Shown: positions 52,780 to 60,929, numbered from the stretch's first letter. The stretch: 64,000 nucleotides of DNA from Variovorax flavidus (GCF_030317145.1 NZ_JASZYE010000001.1:1240001-1304000), one strand, 5' to 3'. Made by a program: numbers and translations. Notes: generated by a model from the sequence alone, not told the origin.

Positions 52780-53070
52780 TTACCGAGTCCATCTGGTGGG
52801 GATTGGTAGTACGACCCCACCGTGTGGGGTATCAACTGCGGTCAGGGCGGCATTAATGCGAGTCTCGACCTGCGCATGGGTTAGCCCCCCGACGTATTTG
52901 GGCTGCGGTGGCAGCAGACTGACGCTGGCAGCTTCGCCAGACCTTGCCTGCATGGCGGCCCGCTGAGGGTCGTAGACAACGCGTCTAGCTGCTTGCTTGG
53001 CGAGGGCCTCGCGGGCTTGCGCTTCGGGCATCGGCTGGCCGCCAGGGCCAAGGATCCATTTCTCTGCCAT
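52780..53070 (-). CDS. hypothetical protein
   Basis: A 96-residue protein with an N-terminal WILGPGGQPMPEAQAREAL segment and an alanine-rich, helical core. Its ATG overlaps the previous gene's stop by one base (TGATG), which supports translation. No family recognised. Confidence 0.5.
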   Translation of the reverse strand: MAEKWILGPGGQPMPEAQAREALAKQAARRVVYDPQRAAMQARSGEAASVSLLPPQPKYVGGLTHAQVETRINAALTAVDTPHGGVVLPIPTRWTR

Positions 53071-53651
53071 CAGCGACCGCCGTAACCTTTGAGATCACGG
53101 GCCGTACCCGCGTCGGGGTTGTATTCGTAGACCCTGGCGTCTTCCGGACGCTTGCGGTCCTTAGGATCTTTCGGCTCCGGCGCGGCAATCGTGTGGCCGT
53201 CTGGGGCACGCACGGCTTCGATGACGAGTGTTCCACTCAGACCGACCAAGCGGGTCTTAAGATCGGCCTGCACTCCGGCCATCAGCGCTAGCGACGACTC
53301 GCTGCGCTCCATGACGTCCGCCAGCACACGCATACGTTCCGCTCGCGTGTCGCTCGGGTCGTGGAGAGACGCCACAGCGCGGATCTCCGCTATGAGCGTA
53401 GGGCGGTCGATTGCTCCCGAGTCGTACCCGTTGAAGGCGTTGGAAAGTCGATCCAACATCGCCTTGGTCGCGAAGTAGCGCTCCGTCGCTGGGCTCTTGA
53501 AGAAGACGCCGAACTCGGTCGAGACGAGCTCGCTGTTGAAGCCCGTGACCTTCACGGCCCCTGCCTTCTTGGTGCCTTTGGTAACAGCCTTGGAGAGGGT
53601 GGTTTCGATGCGACCAGCTGCTGCGCTGATGCGATCTTTCAAATTGGTCAT
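53070..53651 (-). CDS. hypothetical phage-like structural protein
   Basis: A 193-residue protein with a basic N-terminal region (KDRISAAAGRIETTLSKAVTK), a helical middle and an unstructured proline-rich C-terminus containing PEPKDPKDRKRPED. ATG at 53651 has AAGGAA upstream. No enzyme motif. It could be a head or tail scaffold, but this is only context. Confidence 0.5.
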   Translation of the reverse strand: MTNLKDRISAAAGRIETTLSKAVTKGTKKAGAVKVTGFNSELVSTEFGVFFKSPATERYFATKAMLDRLSNAFNGYDSGAIDRPTLIAEIRAVASLHDPSDTRAERMRVLADVMERSESSLALMAGVQADLKTRLVGLSGTLVIEAVRAPDGHTIAAPEPKDPKDRKRPEDARVYEYNPDAGTARDLKGYGGR

Positions 53652-53677
53652 TGAATGGTTCCTTGGTAATTTGAGAT

Positions 53678-54403
53678 TCAAGCGTTCGACTTAGCGTCTT
53701 GGGCTTCGATGCGATTCCACGCGTTCGTCCTTGGGTCCTTGGCGATGGGATAGCCTCCGAGATCACGGGCGATCACTGGGCTTGCTGCTGCGTCCTTGAG
53801 AGCGCGTACAGCTGCAACGCCGAGCCGCTGGCAGTCGCGAAGCTCTTCGCGGTCCTCGGGGCTCCCTTCAGAAGCTTCGACGACCCCGGCCGCACCTTCC
53901 AGGAGGCGGAGGTCTGACATCGGGCAGACCCATCCCGACAGGTTGGAGGACTTCATGGTCTTCACATTGGTCCAGGTGGACTCAGGGACAACCAGACCAA
54001 TGGCCTCAGTTCCCCTAAGAGTGCACCCACGCACGGCCAGCAGCGGCGCGAATAGCCCCGAGATATCCGACTGATCGATCTGGCAGCCCTCCAAGGTGGC
54101 GCCTTCCAACGACGTGGAGTCATCAGCCCGCATGCCGTCGAGACGGCAGTCTGTGAAGATGGCGCCTCTGAATGTGGCTTCGCGCATGTCGGCGTTACGC
54201 ACGGCACAACCGGTCAAACGCAGGCCGTCGAAGTTGCCGCCAGCAAAGTCGATGCTGTCGATGCTGAGGCCGCGAAGCTCGATACCCTCAGCAGCGCAAT
54301 GCGCCAGAGCGGCGCCCCGTGCGGCGGGTTCGGTTTCGGCGTTCTCGACGTAGTGAGAAACGGACGGCCATTGGCCGAGTGAATTGAAAGTGACTTGTTG
54401 CAT
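53678..54403 (-). CDS. pentapeptide-repeat protein
   Basis: A 241-residue protein whose residues 45-130 show the pentapeptide-repeat pattern A(D/N)LXX-like with leucine, phenylalanine or methionine at every fifth position (FDGLR, VRNAD, MREAT, FRGAI, FTDCR). Such repeats build right-handed beta-helices that can mimic DNA and inhibit gyrase. Too few clean repeats remain after residue 130 to say more. Start chosen at ATG 54403. Context is the phage-like operon. Confidence 0.7.
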   Translation of the reverse strand: MQQVTFNSLGQWPSVSHYVENAETEPAARGAALAHCAAEGIELRGLSIDSIDFAGGNFDGLRLTGCAVRNADMREATFRGAIFTDCRLDGMRADDSTSLEGATLEGCQIDQSDISGLFAPLLAVRGCTLRGTEAIGLVVPESTWTNVKTMKSSNLSGWVCPMSDLRLLEGAAGVVEASEGSPEDREELRDCQRLGVAAVRALKDAAASPVIARDLGGYPIAKDPRTNAWNRIEAQDAKSNA

Positions 54404-54435
54404 GTGTTGAATTGGTTGGAGATGGAGCAACCGAT

Positions 54436-54666
54436 CTAGATGGCTTCGTCGCCGCTCTCGTCGGCGGAAATGAGAGGGAACGGGACGGCGCCGCTGAAGA
54501 TGTCGCGGACAAGTTGCTCTTGTCTCGCACGGACTCCACGGACCCTGGGTTTCTTTTGGACGACCGTGTGCATGCCGTTGCGGGCCACGGCCTCGGCAAG
54601 CAATTCGGCCTGCAGCGGGGTCGGCTTGTAGCGTGGCATGCGAGCGCCCCGGCGAGGGACGCTCAC
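54436..54666 (-). CDS. hypothetical small basic protein
   Basis: A 76-residue protein with an arginine-rich N-terminus and a GTG start overlapping the previous stop by 4 bp (GTGA). The sequence is helical with acidic C-terminus. It resembles small phage proteins in size but has no known motif. Confidence 0.45.
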   Translation of the reverse strand: MSVPRRGARMPRYKPTPLQAELLAEAVARNGMHTVVQKKPRVRGVRARQEQLVRDIFSGAVPFPLISADESGDEAI

Positions 54667-55130
54667 GACGAACCTCTTTCGAGGTCCGCCAGCGTCACGA
54701 TGGGGAAAGCTTGGACGGCCCGCTGCTCAATGGCGATGTTCGACCGGCGCAGGTCGAGGTACGACAGCGGGTCGCCCGGGCGACCGAAGCGCACGTACTC
54801 ACCTGGGGTGCAGCCGAGGATCGCCCGGGCCACCAGGATCACGGGGAGACGGGGGCTACGCGAGGGCGCGACGACCGCTGCATGACCGCTTGGGCCGATA
54901 CCGACGAACCAGCCACTTGCGGCCATGCCTGCGGCCATCAAGCGTGTCAGGTCAAACGCGTTCAGCATGGCGTACTCGCCGTTGCGAAGGCGGACGTGCG
55001 AGATCCGCATGCCGTGCTCATCGGTGACGGTTTGAATGGTCCGGGCGTGCGGGAGGTCGTAGCCGATCTCCATGGCGGTCGGGTCGAAATGGAGCGTGGG
55101 CGCGGTGGGGTGTTGGTGTTGAGTGTTCAT
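54663..55130 (-). CDS. hypothetical protein with endonuclease-like segment
   Basis: A 155-residue protein containing DPLSYLDLRRSNIAI near the C-terminus, reminiscent of the N-P-L-D-N-R-R-S-N-L stretch of HNH homing-endonuclease domains, but without a clear His-Asn-His set. The rest is mixed alpha/beta. It overlaps the next gene by 4 bases. The assignment is weak. Confidence 0.45.
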   Translation of the reverse strand: MNTQHQHPTAPTLHFDPTAMEIGYDLPHARTIQTVTDEHGMRISHVRLRNGEYAMLNAFDLTRLMAAGMAASGWFVGIGPSGHAAVVAPSRSPRLPVILVARAILGCTPGEYVRFGRPGDPLSYLDLRRSNIAIEQRAVQAFPIVTLADLERGSS

Positions 55131-55160
55131 GGGGTGTTGGGTTTGGCGGGTGAGGCGCTG

Positions 55161-56012
55161 TCAGAACGACAGCTGTACGTACTTCGGCGCTTGGGGCTTT
55201 GGGATGCGCCACGGTTCCGCAGGACTCGGGACCTCTTCAGCCCATTCGAGCCATTCGGCGGGGGTCTTGGTCATGCGGAGGTTGAGCGACAGCTGCTGTG
55301 GCGGCTCGCGTTCTGGGGGAAGGCGATGACCGGCGGCGATGTACTCGCGCCCGGCGTCGTCGCTGATCAGGTCGCACCAGTTCTGGACCGTGTCGGCCGC
55401 ATGCTTCGCACGTCGACCCAGAGGAGGGACGACCAGAAGACCACGGCTGTCGACCTCCAGGTGATCGATCTCGGTGGTGATGTCGATCACTTCCGCTTCC
55501 CAGCAAAGGTGATTGAAGCGGCTGACCGCTTCGGCGACCACGATGCTCTGAAGCCGGGTCAGTGACTTGCCCAGGTTCTCGCGGAGTCCTCGGGCGCTAA
55601 GCACCTGATGGCGTCTCTTTGATCGCACGCTCAGGACCACGGTGCTTTCCGGCGTGAATCCTTCGGTGTCGACCAATCGAGCCAGCACAGGCGCTTGCGC
55701 TTCCTCGCCGTCGACCAAGCTATCGAGCGTCAAGGGGCAAAGAGGCGGTAACGGCAGCAGGTGGTTTCGATTGATCGCGAAGCCGATGCCATTCGCGTAG
55801 GCGTACGCCAGGGCCTCGGAGACCATGCGGTCCGCGTGCTGTTCCGCTGTCAGGTGAAGACCGCGTCCGAGACTGCCCCGCGCCGCGTCACTAGGCCGCT
55901 TGGCCCTCGCGTTGCAGCCGCGACAACGACCGGCCAGTCCATCGCGGCGGGACTTGTCGGGACCGAAGGACGCCAGGGACAGCGTGGTCGCGCAGCCAGG
56001 ACAGCGCTTCAT
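55161..56012 (-). CDS. zinc-finger (treble-clef) hypothetical protein
   Basis: A 283-residue protein with an N-terminal four-cysteine zinc site, MKRCPGCATTLSLASF then GRCRGCNARAK, of the kind found in phage and HNH-nuclease-associated treble clefs. The remaining 230 residues have no recognised domain, though HLEVDSRGLLVVPP suggests a beta-rich fold. Its ATG overlaps the BRO-N gene's stop by 4 bp. Confidence 0.6.
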   Translation of the reverse strand: MKRCPGCATTLSLASFGPDKSRRDGLAGRCRGCNARAKRPSDAARGSLGRGLHLTAEQHADRMVSEALAYAYANGIGFAINRNHLLPLPPLCPLTLDSLVDGEEAQAPVLARLVDTEGFTPESTVVLSVRSKRRHQVLSARGLRENLGKSLTRLQSIVVAEAVSRFNHLCWEAEVIDITTEIDHLEVDSRGLLVVPPLGRRAKHAADTVQNWCDLISDDAGREYIAAGHRLPPEREPPQQLSLNLRMTKTPAEWLEWAEEVPSPAEPWRIPKPQAPKYVQLSF

Positions 56013-56695
56013 GCGCGGCGCCCTTTGCCGCGTGGCTTCGCCGGGCCTCTATAGCGAGCCTTCGACCTCTCGACCGTCAGGCGCTTCTGTACCTCGGTTT
56101 CGATCAGCGCCTTGTGGCGCTCGATACGTGCGACGGCCATGGGGTCCTGGTAGACGGTCGCCATGACCGTATCGACAGTCGAAGCGCGGACCTTCTCGAC
56201 CAGCGCGGGATCAAGGTGGAGCTTGGCCGCCTCCAGGTTCACGGTGTTCGCGATGATCTCGCGGTCGCGTGGTCGACCGATGCTCTTGAAGCAATGCTGC
56301 GTCTTGAACTCGACTACGCGGTCGACGTGCTCCAGTTGGCGTCGCACTGTCTCGAGCGCCAGCCGGGCGCCCTCGGACGCTCCATAGCCCCCGGTCTTGC
56401 GGATGGAGGGAACGACTTCCTTTGTGATCCAACGGCGAAAGCGAGCAGCGGCCTCCATGCGCGACCCGAAGATCAAGGCATACATCCCTGGCTCGTTAAT
56501 GAAGATCGGCGCGATCCCTGGCAAACCGAGCGAAACGCTCTGTTTGTCTTCGCTCTCAACATGCTCGCGGATGGCCTCTGCGGTGTTCACATAGCCAAGG
56601 GCGCTGGCGGTGTCCGCAGCGTGGAACCATGGTTCCCCGTCGATCAGGATGGATCGGATGTTGTGGGCATCGAAGCTGAATGGAATGACGTTCAT
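56009..56695 (-). CDS. BRO-N antirepressor-like protein
   Basis: A 228-residue protein whose first 110 residues form a BRO-N domain (RSILIDGEPWFHAADTASAL, then MYALIFGSRMEAAARFRRWI, FVVPSIRKTGGYG-like). Many phage antirepressors carry this domain at the N-terminus and a variable C-terminus; the C-terminal 110 residues here are helical and basic (KARYRGPAKPRGKGRRA). ATG at 56695 has AAGGAAATCC upstream. Supports the phage nature of the element. Confidence 0.85.
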   Translation of the reverse strand: MNVIPFSFDAHNIRSILIDGEPWFHAADTASALGYVNTAEAIREHVESEDKQSVSLGLPGIAPIFINEPGMYALIFGSRMEAAARFRRWITKEVVPSIRKTGGYGASEGARLALETVRRQLEHVDRVVEFKTQHCFKSIGRPRDREIIANTVNLEAAKLHLDPALVEKVRASTVDTVMATVYQDPMAVARIERHKALIETEVQKRLTVERSKARYRGPAKPRGKGRRA

Positions 56696-56761
56696 TGGAT
56701 TTCCTTGGGGCGTGCGAAAGCGAGCCGGGTCCCGAGGGAGACCGGCGGTTGCGGAGGACTT

Positions 56762-56795
56762 ACAAAAAAACTCAGGGCCGAAATGGGCCCGGAGG
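56762..56795 (-). terminator. Rho-independent terminator
   Basis: GGGCC-CATTTC-GGCCC on the minus strand, extended by a bulged CTC/GAG, is followed by TTTTTTT. It closes the 82-residue zinc-finger gene (stop at 56799). Confidence 0.75.
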
Positions 56796-56798
56796 AAA

Positions 56799-57047
56799 TC
56801 ACGGAGGCGACGAAGCTGCGACCAGGGCAGAGAACGCGTTGTTGAGGACTGGCAGTCGTCGATAGCGACCCCGGGGCGCCGTGGAGCGCACAGCGGCCCT
56901 CTGGCATGGGATGCAGTTGCCGCGAAGCACGTCACTGGCTTTGATACCGGCGCGGTAGAAGAAGGCAGTGGTGGCGGGGAACGTCTTCCCGCACTTGGTG
57001 CAGCAGCGCGTTGCCCCGACCACGTAAGGGGTAGTCGAGAGGGTCAT
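56799..57047 (-). CDS. small zinc-finger protein
   Basis: An 82-residue protein with two CxxC pairs, RCCTKCGKTF and GNCIPCQRAA, in the treble-clef spacing. An upstream ATG at 57116, inside the repeat array, would lengthen it by 23 residues. The protein is basic and probably binds nucleic acid. It lies between two terminators. Confidence 0.55.
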   Translation of the reverse strand: MTLSTTPYVVGATRCCTKCGKTFPATTAFFYRAGIKASDVLRGNCIPCQRAAVRSTAPRGRYRRLPVLNNAFSALVAASSPP

Positions 57048-57061
57048 GAGATTGGGCTTAC

Positions 57062-57090
57062 AAAAAACGACGGGACCGCATGGGTCCCGG
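57062..57090 (-). terminator. Rho-independent terminator behind the repeat array
   Basis: On the minus strand CGGGACC-CATGC-GGTCCCG is a perfect 7-bp stem followed by GTCGTTTTTT. It lies directly downstream (minus strand) of the four-repeat array at 57107-57275, so a transcript of the array would end here. Confidence 0.75.
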
Positions 57091-57106
57091 GGTGTTGGCG
57101 GCGGTA

Positions 57107-57275
57107 GAGCCGTCATCTTGTGTGGGTGAGATCGGACGAATAGCGCTTGGCGTCTGGGTCGTCACTCTGTGTGGGCGCACCTTAGGGAACCACGAGCTTG
57201 GAGCCGTCACCTTGTGTGGGTGCTATCCAGCGAACGCGGTTCTCCTTAGAGCGGTCACCTTGTAGGGGTGAGATC
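57107..57275 (-). repeat. four 27-bp repeats, 45-49 bp apart
   Basis: Units of about 27 bp start at 57107, 57156, 57201 and 57249, so the spacing is 49, 45 and 48 bp. On the plus strand each runs like GAGCCGTCA-CTTGTGTGGGTG-AGATC. On the minus strand each ends in AAG(A/G)TGAC(G/C)GCTC, where the (A/G)TG could be a start codon. The spacers differ. Not palindromic, and no cas genes are nearby, so it is not a CRISPR array. A terminator follows on the minus strand. Confidence 0.8.
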
Positions 57276-57340
57276 CCGTGGAGCGCATCCAGCACGTTCG
57301 CGGCTTCGCGGCCGGTGGCGTCTGGGCACAGATGGGCGAC

Positions 57341-57934
57341 CTACTCGACGTCCCGCTCCCTCTCGGCTTTGTGTATCGCTCTCAGGGCCCCCAGGTTCGC
57401 TGCAGCCTGCTCGGGGGTCATACGGGCCCCGACGGGCCCAGCGACCGCGCCAGCGGTCTCTCTGCGGTCTCCACGGCCCTCCGCCTTCATGACCTTCCAG
57501 ACCTCGGCCATGGTCATGCCCTTCCAGCGACCATAGCGCAGCTTTGGGGGCGTGTACGTGGGGCTATGCCTGTGGATCCACTTGAGCAGCGCTTTGCGCT
57601 CTGCGCGATCCCTGGCGTCCTGCTTGCGCTTCTCCGCTGCCGCTTCGACGGCGACTCGCGACTCGGGCGACCATCCCGCCATGGACTGTAAGCGGGCCTT
57701 GTTCTCCGCGTACCTTGCACGACGACGGGCGTTGTGGGCCTCGCGATTCTGGGCGACCCATGCACGCAAGTAAGCGGGCTCGCAGACTAGACAATTCATC
57801 GACCATGCTCCGCGACCCGACCAAAGGTAGCGGTCAGTCTTGCGTCGGAACTGATCGGTGGGTAGCTGCTGCAGGCACAGGCTGCACTGCAGGCGGGCTG
57901 GCATCCTAAAGGACGCAGGGACCATTTGGGTCAT
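57341..57934 (-). CDS. zinc-finger hypothetical protein
   Basis: A 197-residue basic protein with an N-terminal double CxxC site (QCSLCLQQLPTDQF, then MNCLVCEPAY) and a long arginine-rich helical region (AHNARRRARYAENKARL). It is the first recognisable gene of the minus-strand run and would be its promoter-proximal gene. GGAG precedes the ATG at 57934. Together with the genes at 55161 and 56799 it makes three treble-clef proteins in one operon. Confidence 0.55.
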   Translation of the reverse strand: MTQMVPASFRMPARLQCSLCLQQLPTDQFRRKTDRYLWSGRGAWSMNCLVCEPAYLRAWVAQNREAHNARRRARYAENKARLQSMAGWSPESRVAVEAAAEKRKQDARDRAERKALLKWIHRHSPTYTPPKLRYGRWKGMTMAEVWKVMKAEGRGDRRETAGAVAGPVGARMTPEQAAANLGALRAIHKAERERDVE

Positions 57935-58359
57935 GGGGTTCTCCGGGGCCCGTGGGGCTGGGTGTTGAGTGAAGGGGCTGTGGGGTCCTGGGGGACCTTG
58001 GGGCAGCGCATCTGAGGGCTGGGGGCAAAGCGCGAGGAACGCGGGGCCGCAGGGGCAGCTGAGTGCAGCCAAGAGCGCTGGCTCACCCTCGAGGTGCGAC
58101 CATCAAGAGAGCGGCGGTGATGTGTAGCTGGGGCGAGCTAGGGGCGCGGTGACCCCTGGGAGTCTGTGAGATCCATCGGGGTGACCTAGCAATACCTCCA
58201 CCAAGATCCTCATCTGTGGTCGGTAGTAGGTCGTTCTCCGGGACCCCGAGGGCCGGCGGCAACCCTGTGGTCCGGCTGCAGGGAGTCCGCCAGAAAGCCC
58301 CCTCAGCTACGCAGAAAGCTCGGCTTCGCCATTGCCCCATGAGATGCCTATAGACACGC
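57935..58359. other. divergent intergenic region
   Basis: 425 bp between the first gene of the minus-strand phage-like run and the plus-strand gene at 58360. I see no gene in it. It is the natural place for the promoters of both directions. Confidence 0.4.
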
Positions 58360-58758
58360 GTGGGAGCCCGCATGGATGCTAGTGATTTTGCTATCAATAC
58401 CATAGCAAATGCACTTTTCGCTCGGCGGTCTTGCTCACACAATCGCGATCTGGACTTGGCAGATGAGTCTGCCTACATTGCGAGGATGGCCCTGAACCCC
58501 GCCGTCATTTCGCATCTGGACGCAATGCGCATCGGACTGTCTGCATGTAGCCTGCCTGATGACCAGCGAGTCCTTGCTGTCGAATTGCTAGACCGGTTGA
58601 AATCTTTGCACGACCAAGGTCGGCTGACTAATTCAATCGCCTTCCTGGCCATCGAGTCACTCGTCGGTATTCCTGAGATTGCGGAGCAGGTCACTTCCCT
58701 CAGTAACGAGCTTCTGAAACACCCTATCGACCGCGACGACCCACCGAAGTCGGACTAG
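58360..58758 (+). CDS. hypothetical protein
   Basis: A 132-residue protein, probably helical, with no known motif. The start is uncertain: GTG 58360, ATG 58372, or ATG 58486. A perfect dyad lies at 58387-58409, which would fall inside the longer versions and argues for the shorter start. It faces the minus-strand operon, in the position a phage regulator would occupy, but no DNA-binding motif is visible. Confidence 0.45.
   Translation: MGARMDASDFAINTIANALFARRSCSHNRDLDLADESAYIARMALNPAVISHLDAMRIGLSACSLPDDQRVLAVELLDRLKSLHDQGRLTNSIAFLAIESLVGIPEIAEQVTSLSNELLKHPIDRDDPPKSD
58387..58409. promoter_or_regulatory. 23-bp dyad at divergent junction
   Basis: TTTGCTAT-CAATACC-ATAGCAAA has perfect 8-bp arms and an A+T-rich core, within the start region of the plus-strand gene at 58360. 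Its composition differs sharply from the surrounding GC-rich DNA and it is a good candidate for a phage-type operator. Confidence 0.5.
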
Positions 58759-58770
58759 AGTCCTAGAAAC

Positions 58771-58806
58771 GCAAAGGCCCGCCGAGGCGAACCAGGGCGG
58801 GCCAGC
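58771..58806. terminator. hairpin between convergent genes
   Basis: GGCCCGCC (58776-58783) pairs perfectly with GGCGGGCC (58796-58803). On the minus strand it is followed by TTTGCGTTT. It separates the gene ending at 58758 from the recombinase ending at 58823. Confidence 0.65.
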
Positions 58807-58822
58807 GGACCGGTGGGGTTGA

Positions 58823-59404
58823 TCAGACGGAGGCGCAGTACCGCTTGACCGTGGCGACCGAGATACCGAACTCGGCAGCGGCTTGCGCTTGTGAAGCCCC
58901 ATGCTGATTGCGCCACGCAACGACCGCAGCAGCGTCCGCAGACGGACGACGACCAAGCGACGTCTTACCGTGCTGGGTCTTGCCCGTGGCAGCTAGCGAG
59001 GCCCGGGCAGCAGCGCGACCAGCTGCAGTGCGCTCGTTGATCTTCTGGCGCTCCATGTCGGCGACCTGGGCCAGGACCGCCACGATGATCTCGCCGACGC
59101 CCTTGGCGATCACCCCGAGCCCCTTGACGTCCAGCGACACCCCACGGGCCAGCAGGTCCCTTACGGTCGCTTGTACGTCCAGCGCATCGCGCCCCAGACG
59201 GTCCAGCGCGTAGACGTGGATCGTGTCGCCTTCACGCACGAACGACAGCAGCGCCGCGAAGCCCGGGCGCTGAGCCGCAGGGACCCCACCAGACACGCCG
59301 ACGTCAGAGAACTCCTTGGAGAACTTGACGGACCCAAGGGCCGTCCGCTGCGCCTCGATGGATTGATCGTTGGTCGACACGCGGTAGTAGGCAAGATGCG
59401 ACAT
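58823..59404 (-). CDS. serine recombinase (resolvase/invertase)
   Basis: A 193-residue small serine recombinase that cuts and rejoins DNA through a phosphoserine. The N-terminal catalytic domain has YYRVSTNDQS with the nucleophilic serine, VYALDRLGRDALD with the active-site arginines, and VAQVADMER. The C-terminal 50 residues contain a helix-turn-helix (ASQAQAAAEFGISVATVKRY). Size matches resolvase/invertase. Start at ATG 59404. It could invert or resolve part of the element; no res or inverted hix-like site was identified. Confidence 0.92.
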   Translation of the reverse strand: MSHLAYYRVSTNDQSIEAQRTALGSVKFSKEFSDVGVSGGVPAAQRPGFAALLSFVREGDTIHVYALDRLGRDALDVQATVRDLLARGVSLDVKGLGVIAKGVGEIIVAVLAQVADMERQKINERTAAGRAAARASLAATGKTQHGKTSLGRRPSADAAAVVAWRNQHGASQAQAAAEFGISVATVKRYCASV

Positions 59405-60014
59405 GGTGCGATGGGTGGTGTTGAAAGATAGGGGTCCATTATGAGCCATGCACAAGATACCGTCAACACATTTTGAGCCAAGCTAGCTCACAGGGCGGAC
59501 AGGTGGCTCAGAAGGGACAACTTGCGAGACCTACGCCACGAGTCCATCTTTGCAATCCAAAGGGCTCCCGCCCCACGACCACAAGTCCATCGTTGCCCCC
59601 CTAGGTCCCGCCAGAACCGCTACGGAGTTAGGACCAACTGGGCGGGCTCGGCGCCCCCTCGCGCCCACTCGCGTCCTCTGGGCTGTCCTGGGAGACCTTG
59701 GCGGGCCCGTGCGACCCTGGGTTGACCTGGACAGCCCTGAGGCCGCTGGGGGCGCCACGGCCCTCCGCACAGGTCCACCCACCCCCTACGGGGGCGGCTG
59801 GCCCTGCGCGGCGACGAGGAGGGGTGAGGAATTTTTCTGACTCCGAATGGGCCCGAGGGATCCCGGGGACCCCGGGCACGCGTGGGGCTCTGTTGCGAAC
59901 TGGAGGAAACCAAGCAGCCACTGCCACCACGGCGCCGACGACCATCACAAGCCGTGAGGAGTTAACCGGGAAGACCACCCCGGCGCCGCGACAAGCGCCC
60001 GTACTTATCGACGT
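59405..60014. other. non-coding stretch
   Basis: About 610 bp, very GC-rich with runs of GGG and CCC, between the recombinase start and the DsbA-like gene. Short open frames are proline/arginine-rich shadows of composition. No RNA gene recognised. Confidence 0.4.
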
Positions 60015-60929
60015 TCAGTTGGGAAGAAATTCGAAACGAGGAGTGCCAGTTCTGGTCGCTGCTCGCAGCGTCTGCCCATCGCGATAGACCATCAAACATT
60101 CTTTCGTCCCCCTCCCGCGCCGATCCAAGCAGAGTTCGCCACTATCCTTTATTTCCCATTCGCCGTTAAAGGGGGTCGACTTACCGCGATTCACAGAGGA
60201 ATACTTCCCCTCCGAATGAAAGTCGTTGTCGATAATCGCATTGTCAGCAAGCCAGATCCACGATACCTGCTTTCCGACGATCAAGGCCCTTAGCGCACCT
60301 TGGTCAAGGTAGCTACGCGCAACCACCGGAGCGAGAGAGATCGTGGGTTTGCTCGGTGAGGCTCGTTCCTTTTCAATGGCGTCGCGAAGGACCGCGTAGC
60401 TCGGATTGAAGTACGATTTCCCCCCAACAATAAAGGTTGGGGTGCCGGCCACGCGAAATGCACGCTGCGCCGTTCGCAGCACCTCCGCAGTCCACTCTCT
60501 ATAGGCTCCCGCGTCCTCGCACTGGTCTATTGGTTTTAGCCCAAGCTCAGCGGGTGCATTGGACATCGCGTAAGAGCGTCCTCGAGCAAACCCGTTGCGG
60601 AGTTGCCAATCGAGCGCCTTTTGCGTGCCGGCTCGGCTGCACATAAGTATGGTCGTGAACTCCAGATCCTCTCGATCTAGGGGAGTAACTAGGACACCAA
60701 GACGCAGCATTCCAGTCTGAATGTATTCCTTCTCAAGCGAAGGCATGATCGTATTCTTGAAGGCATTGATGGAGTCTCCGCAGGCGGGCGATACGTAGGC
60801 GAGGACCTTGATCGGTGCTTGGGCCGATCCGAAAACTGCTAGTGGCGGAATTAATTCGGCTTTAATTTGCCAGCTCGCGGCGAGCAGAGTCGCCGCCAGT
60901 GTGGTTCGAATGAGCGCCGACGAAATCAC
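60015..60929 (-). CDS. DsbA-like protein lacking the second active-site cysteine
   Basis: A 304-residue exported protein. A signal peptide (ALIRTTLAATLLAASWQIKA) precedes a thioredoxin-4/DsbA-like domain with YVSPACGDSIN where C-x-x-C is expected, so the second cysteine is serine, and the cis-proline in GTPTFIVGGKSY. The C-terminal 90 residues form a small beta-rich domain with WEIKDSGELCLD and KECLMVYRDG, including two cysteines. A GTG start is supported by a 4-bp GTGA overlap with the upstream gene's stop. A one-cysteine DsbA homologue may act as an isomerase, a carrier or a binding protein. Confidence 0.7.
   Translation of the reverse strand: MISSALIRTTLAATLLAASWQIKAELIPPLAVFGSAQAPIKVLAYVSPACGDSINAFKNTIMPSLEKEYIQTGMLRLGVLVTPLDREDLEFTTILMCSRAGTQKALDWQLRNGFARGRSYAMSNAPAELGLKPIDQCEDAGAYREWTAEVLRTAQRAFRVAGTPTFIVGGKSYFNPSYAVLRDAIEKERASPSKPTISLAPVVARSYLDQGALRALIVGKQVSWIWLADNAIIDNDFHSEGKYSSVNRGKSTPFNGEWEIKDSGELCLDRRGRGTKECLMVYRDGQTLRAATRTGTPRFEFLPN

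Noticed and set aside
57107..57275. CRISPR array
   Set aside because: Spacing is regular, but repeats are imperfect, not dyad-like, only four in number, and no cas genes are near.
59405..60014. protein-coding frames in the GC-rich stretch
   Set aside because: All frames are short, proline/arginine-rich and lack ribosome sites; they mirror each other on both strands.
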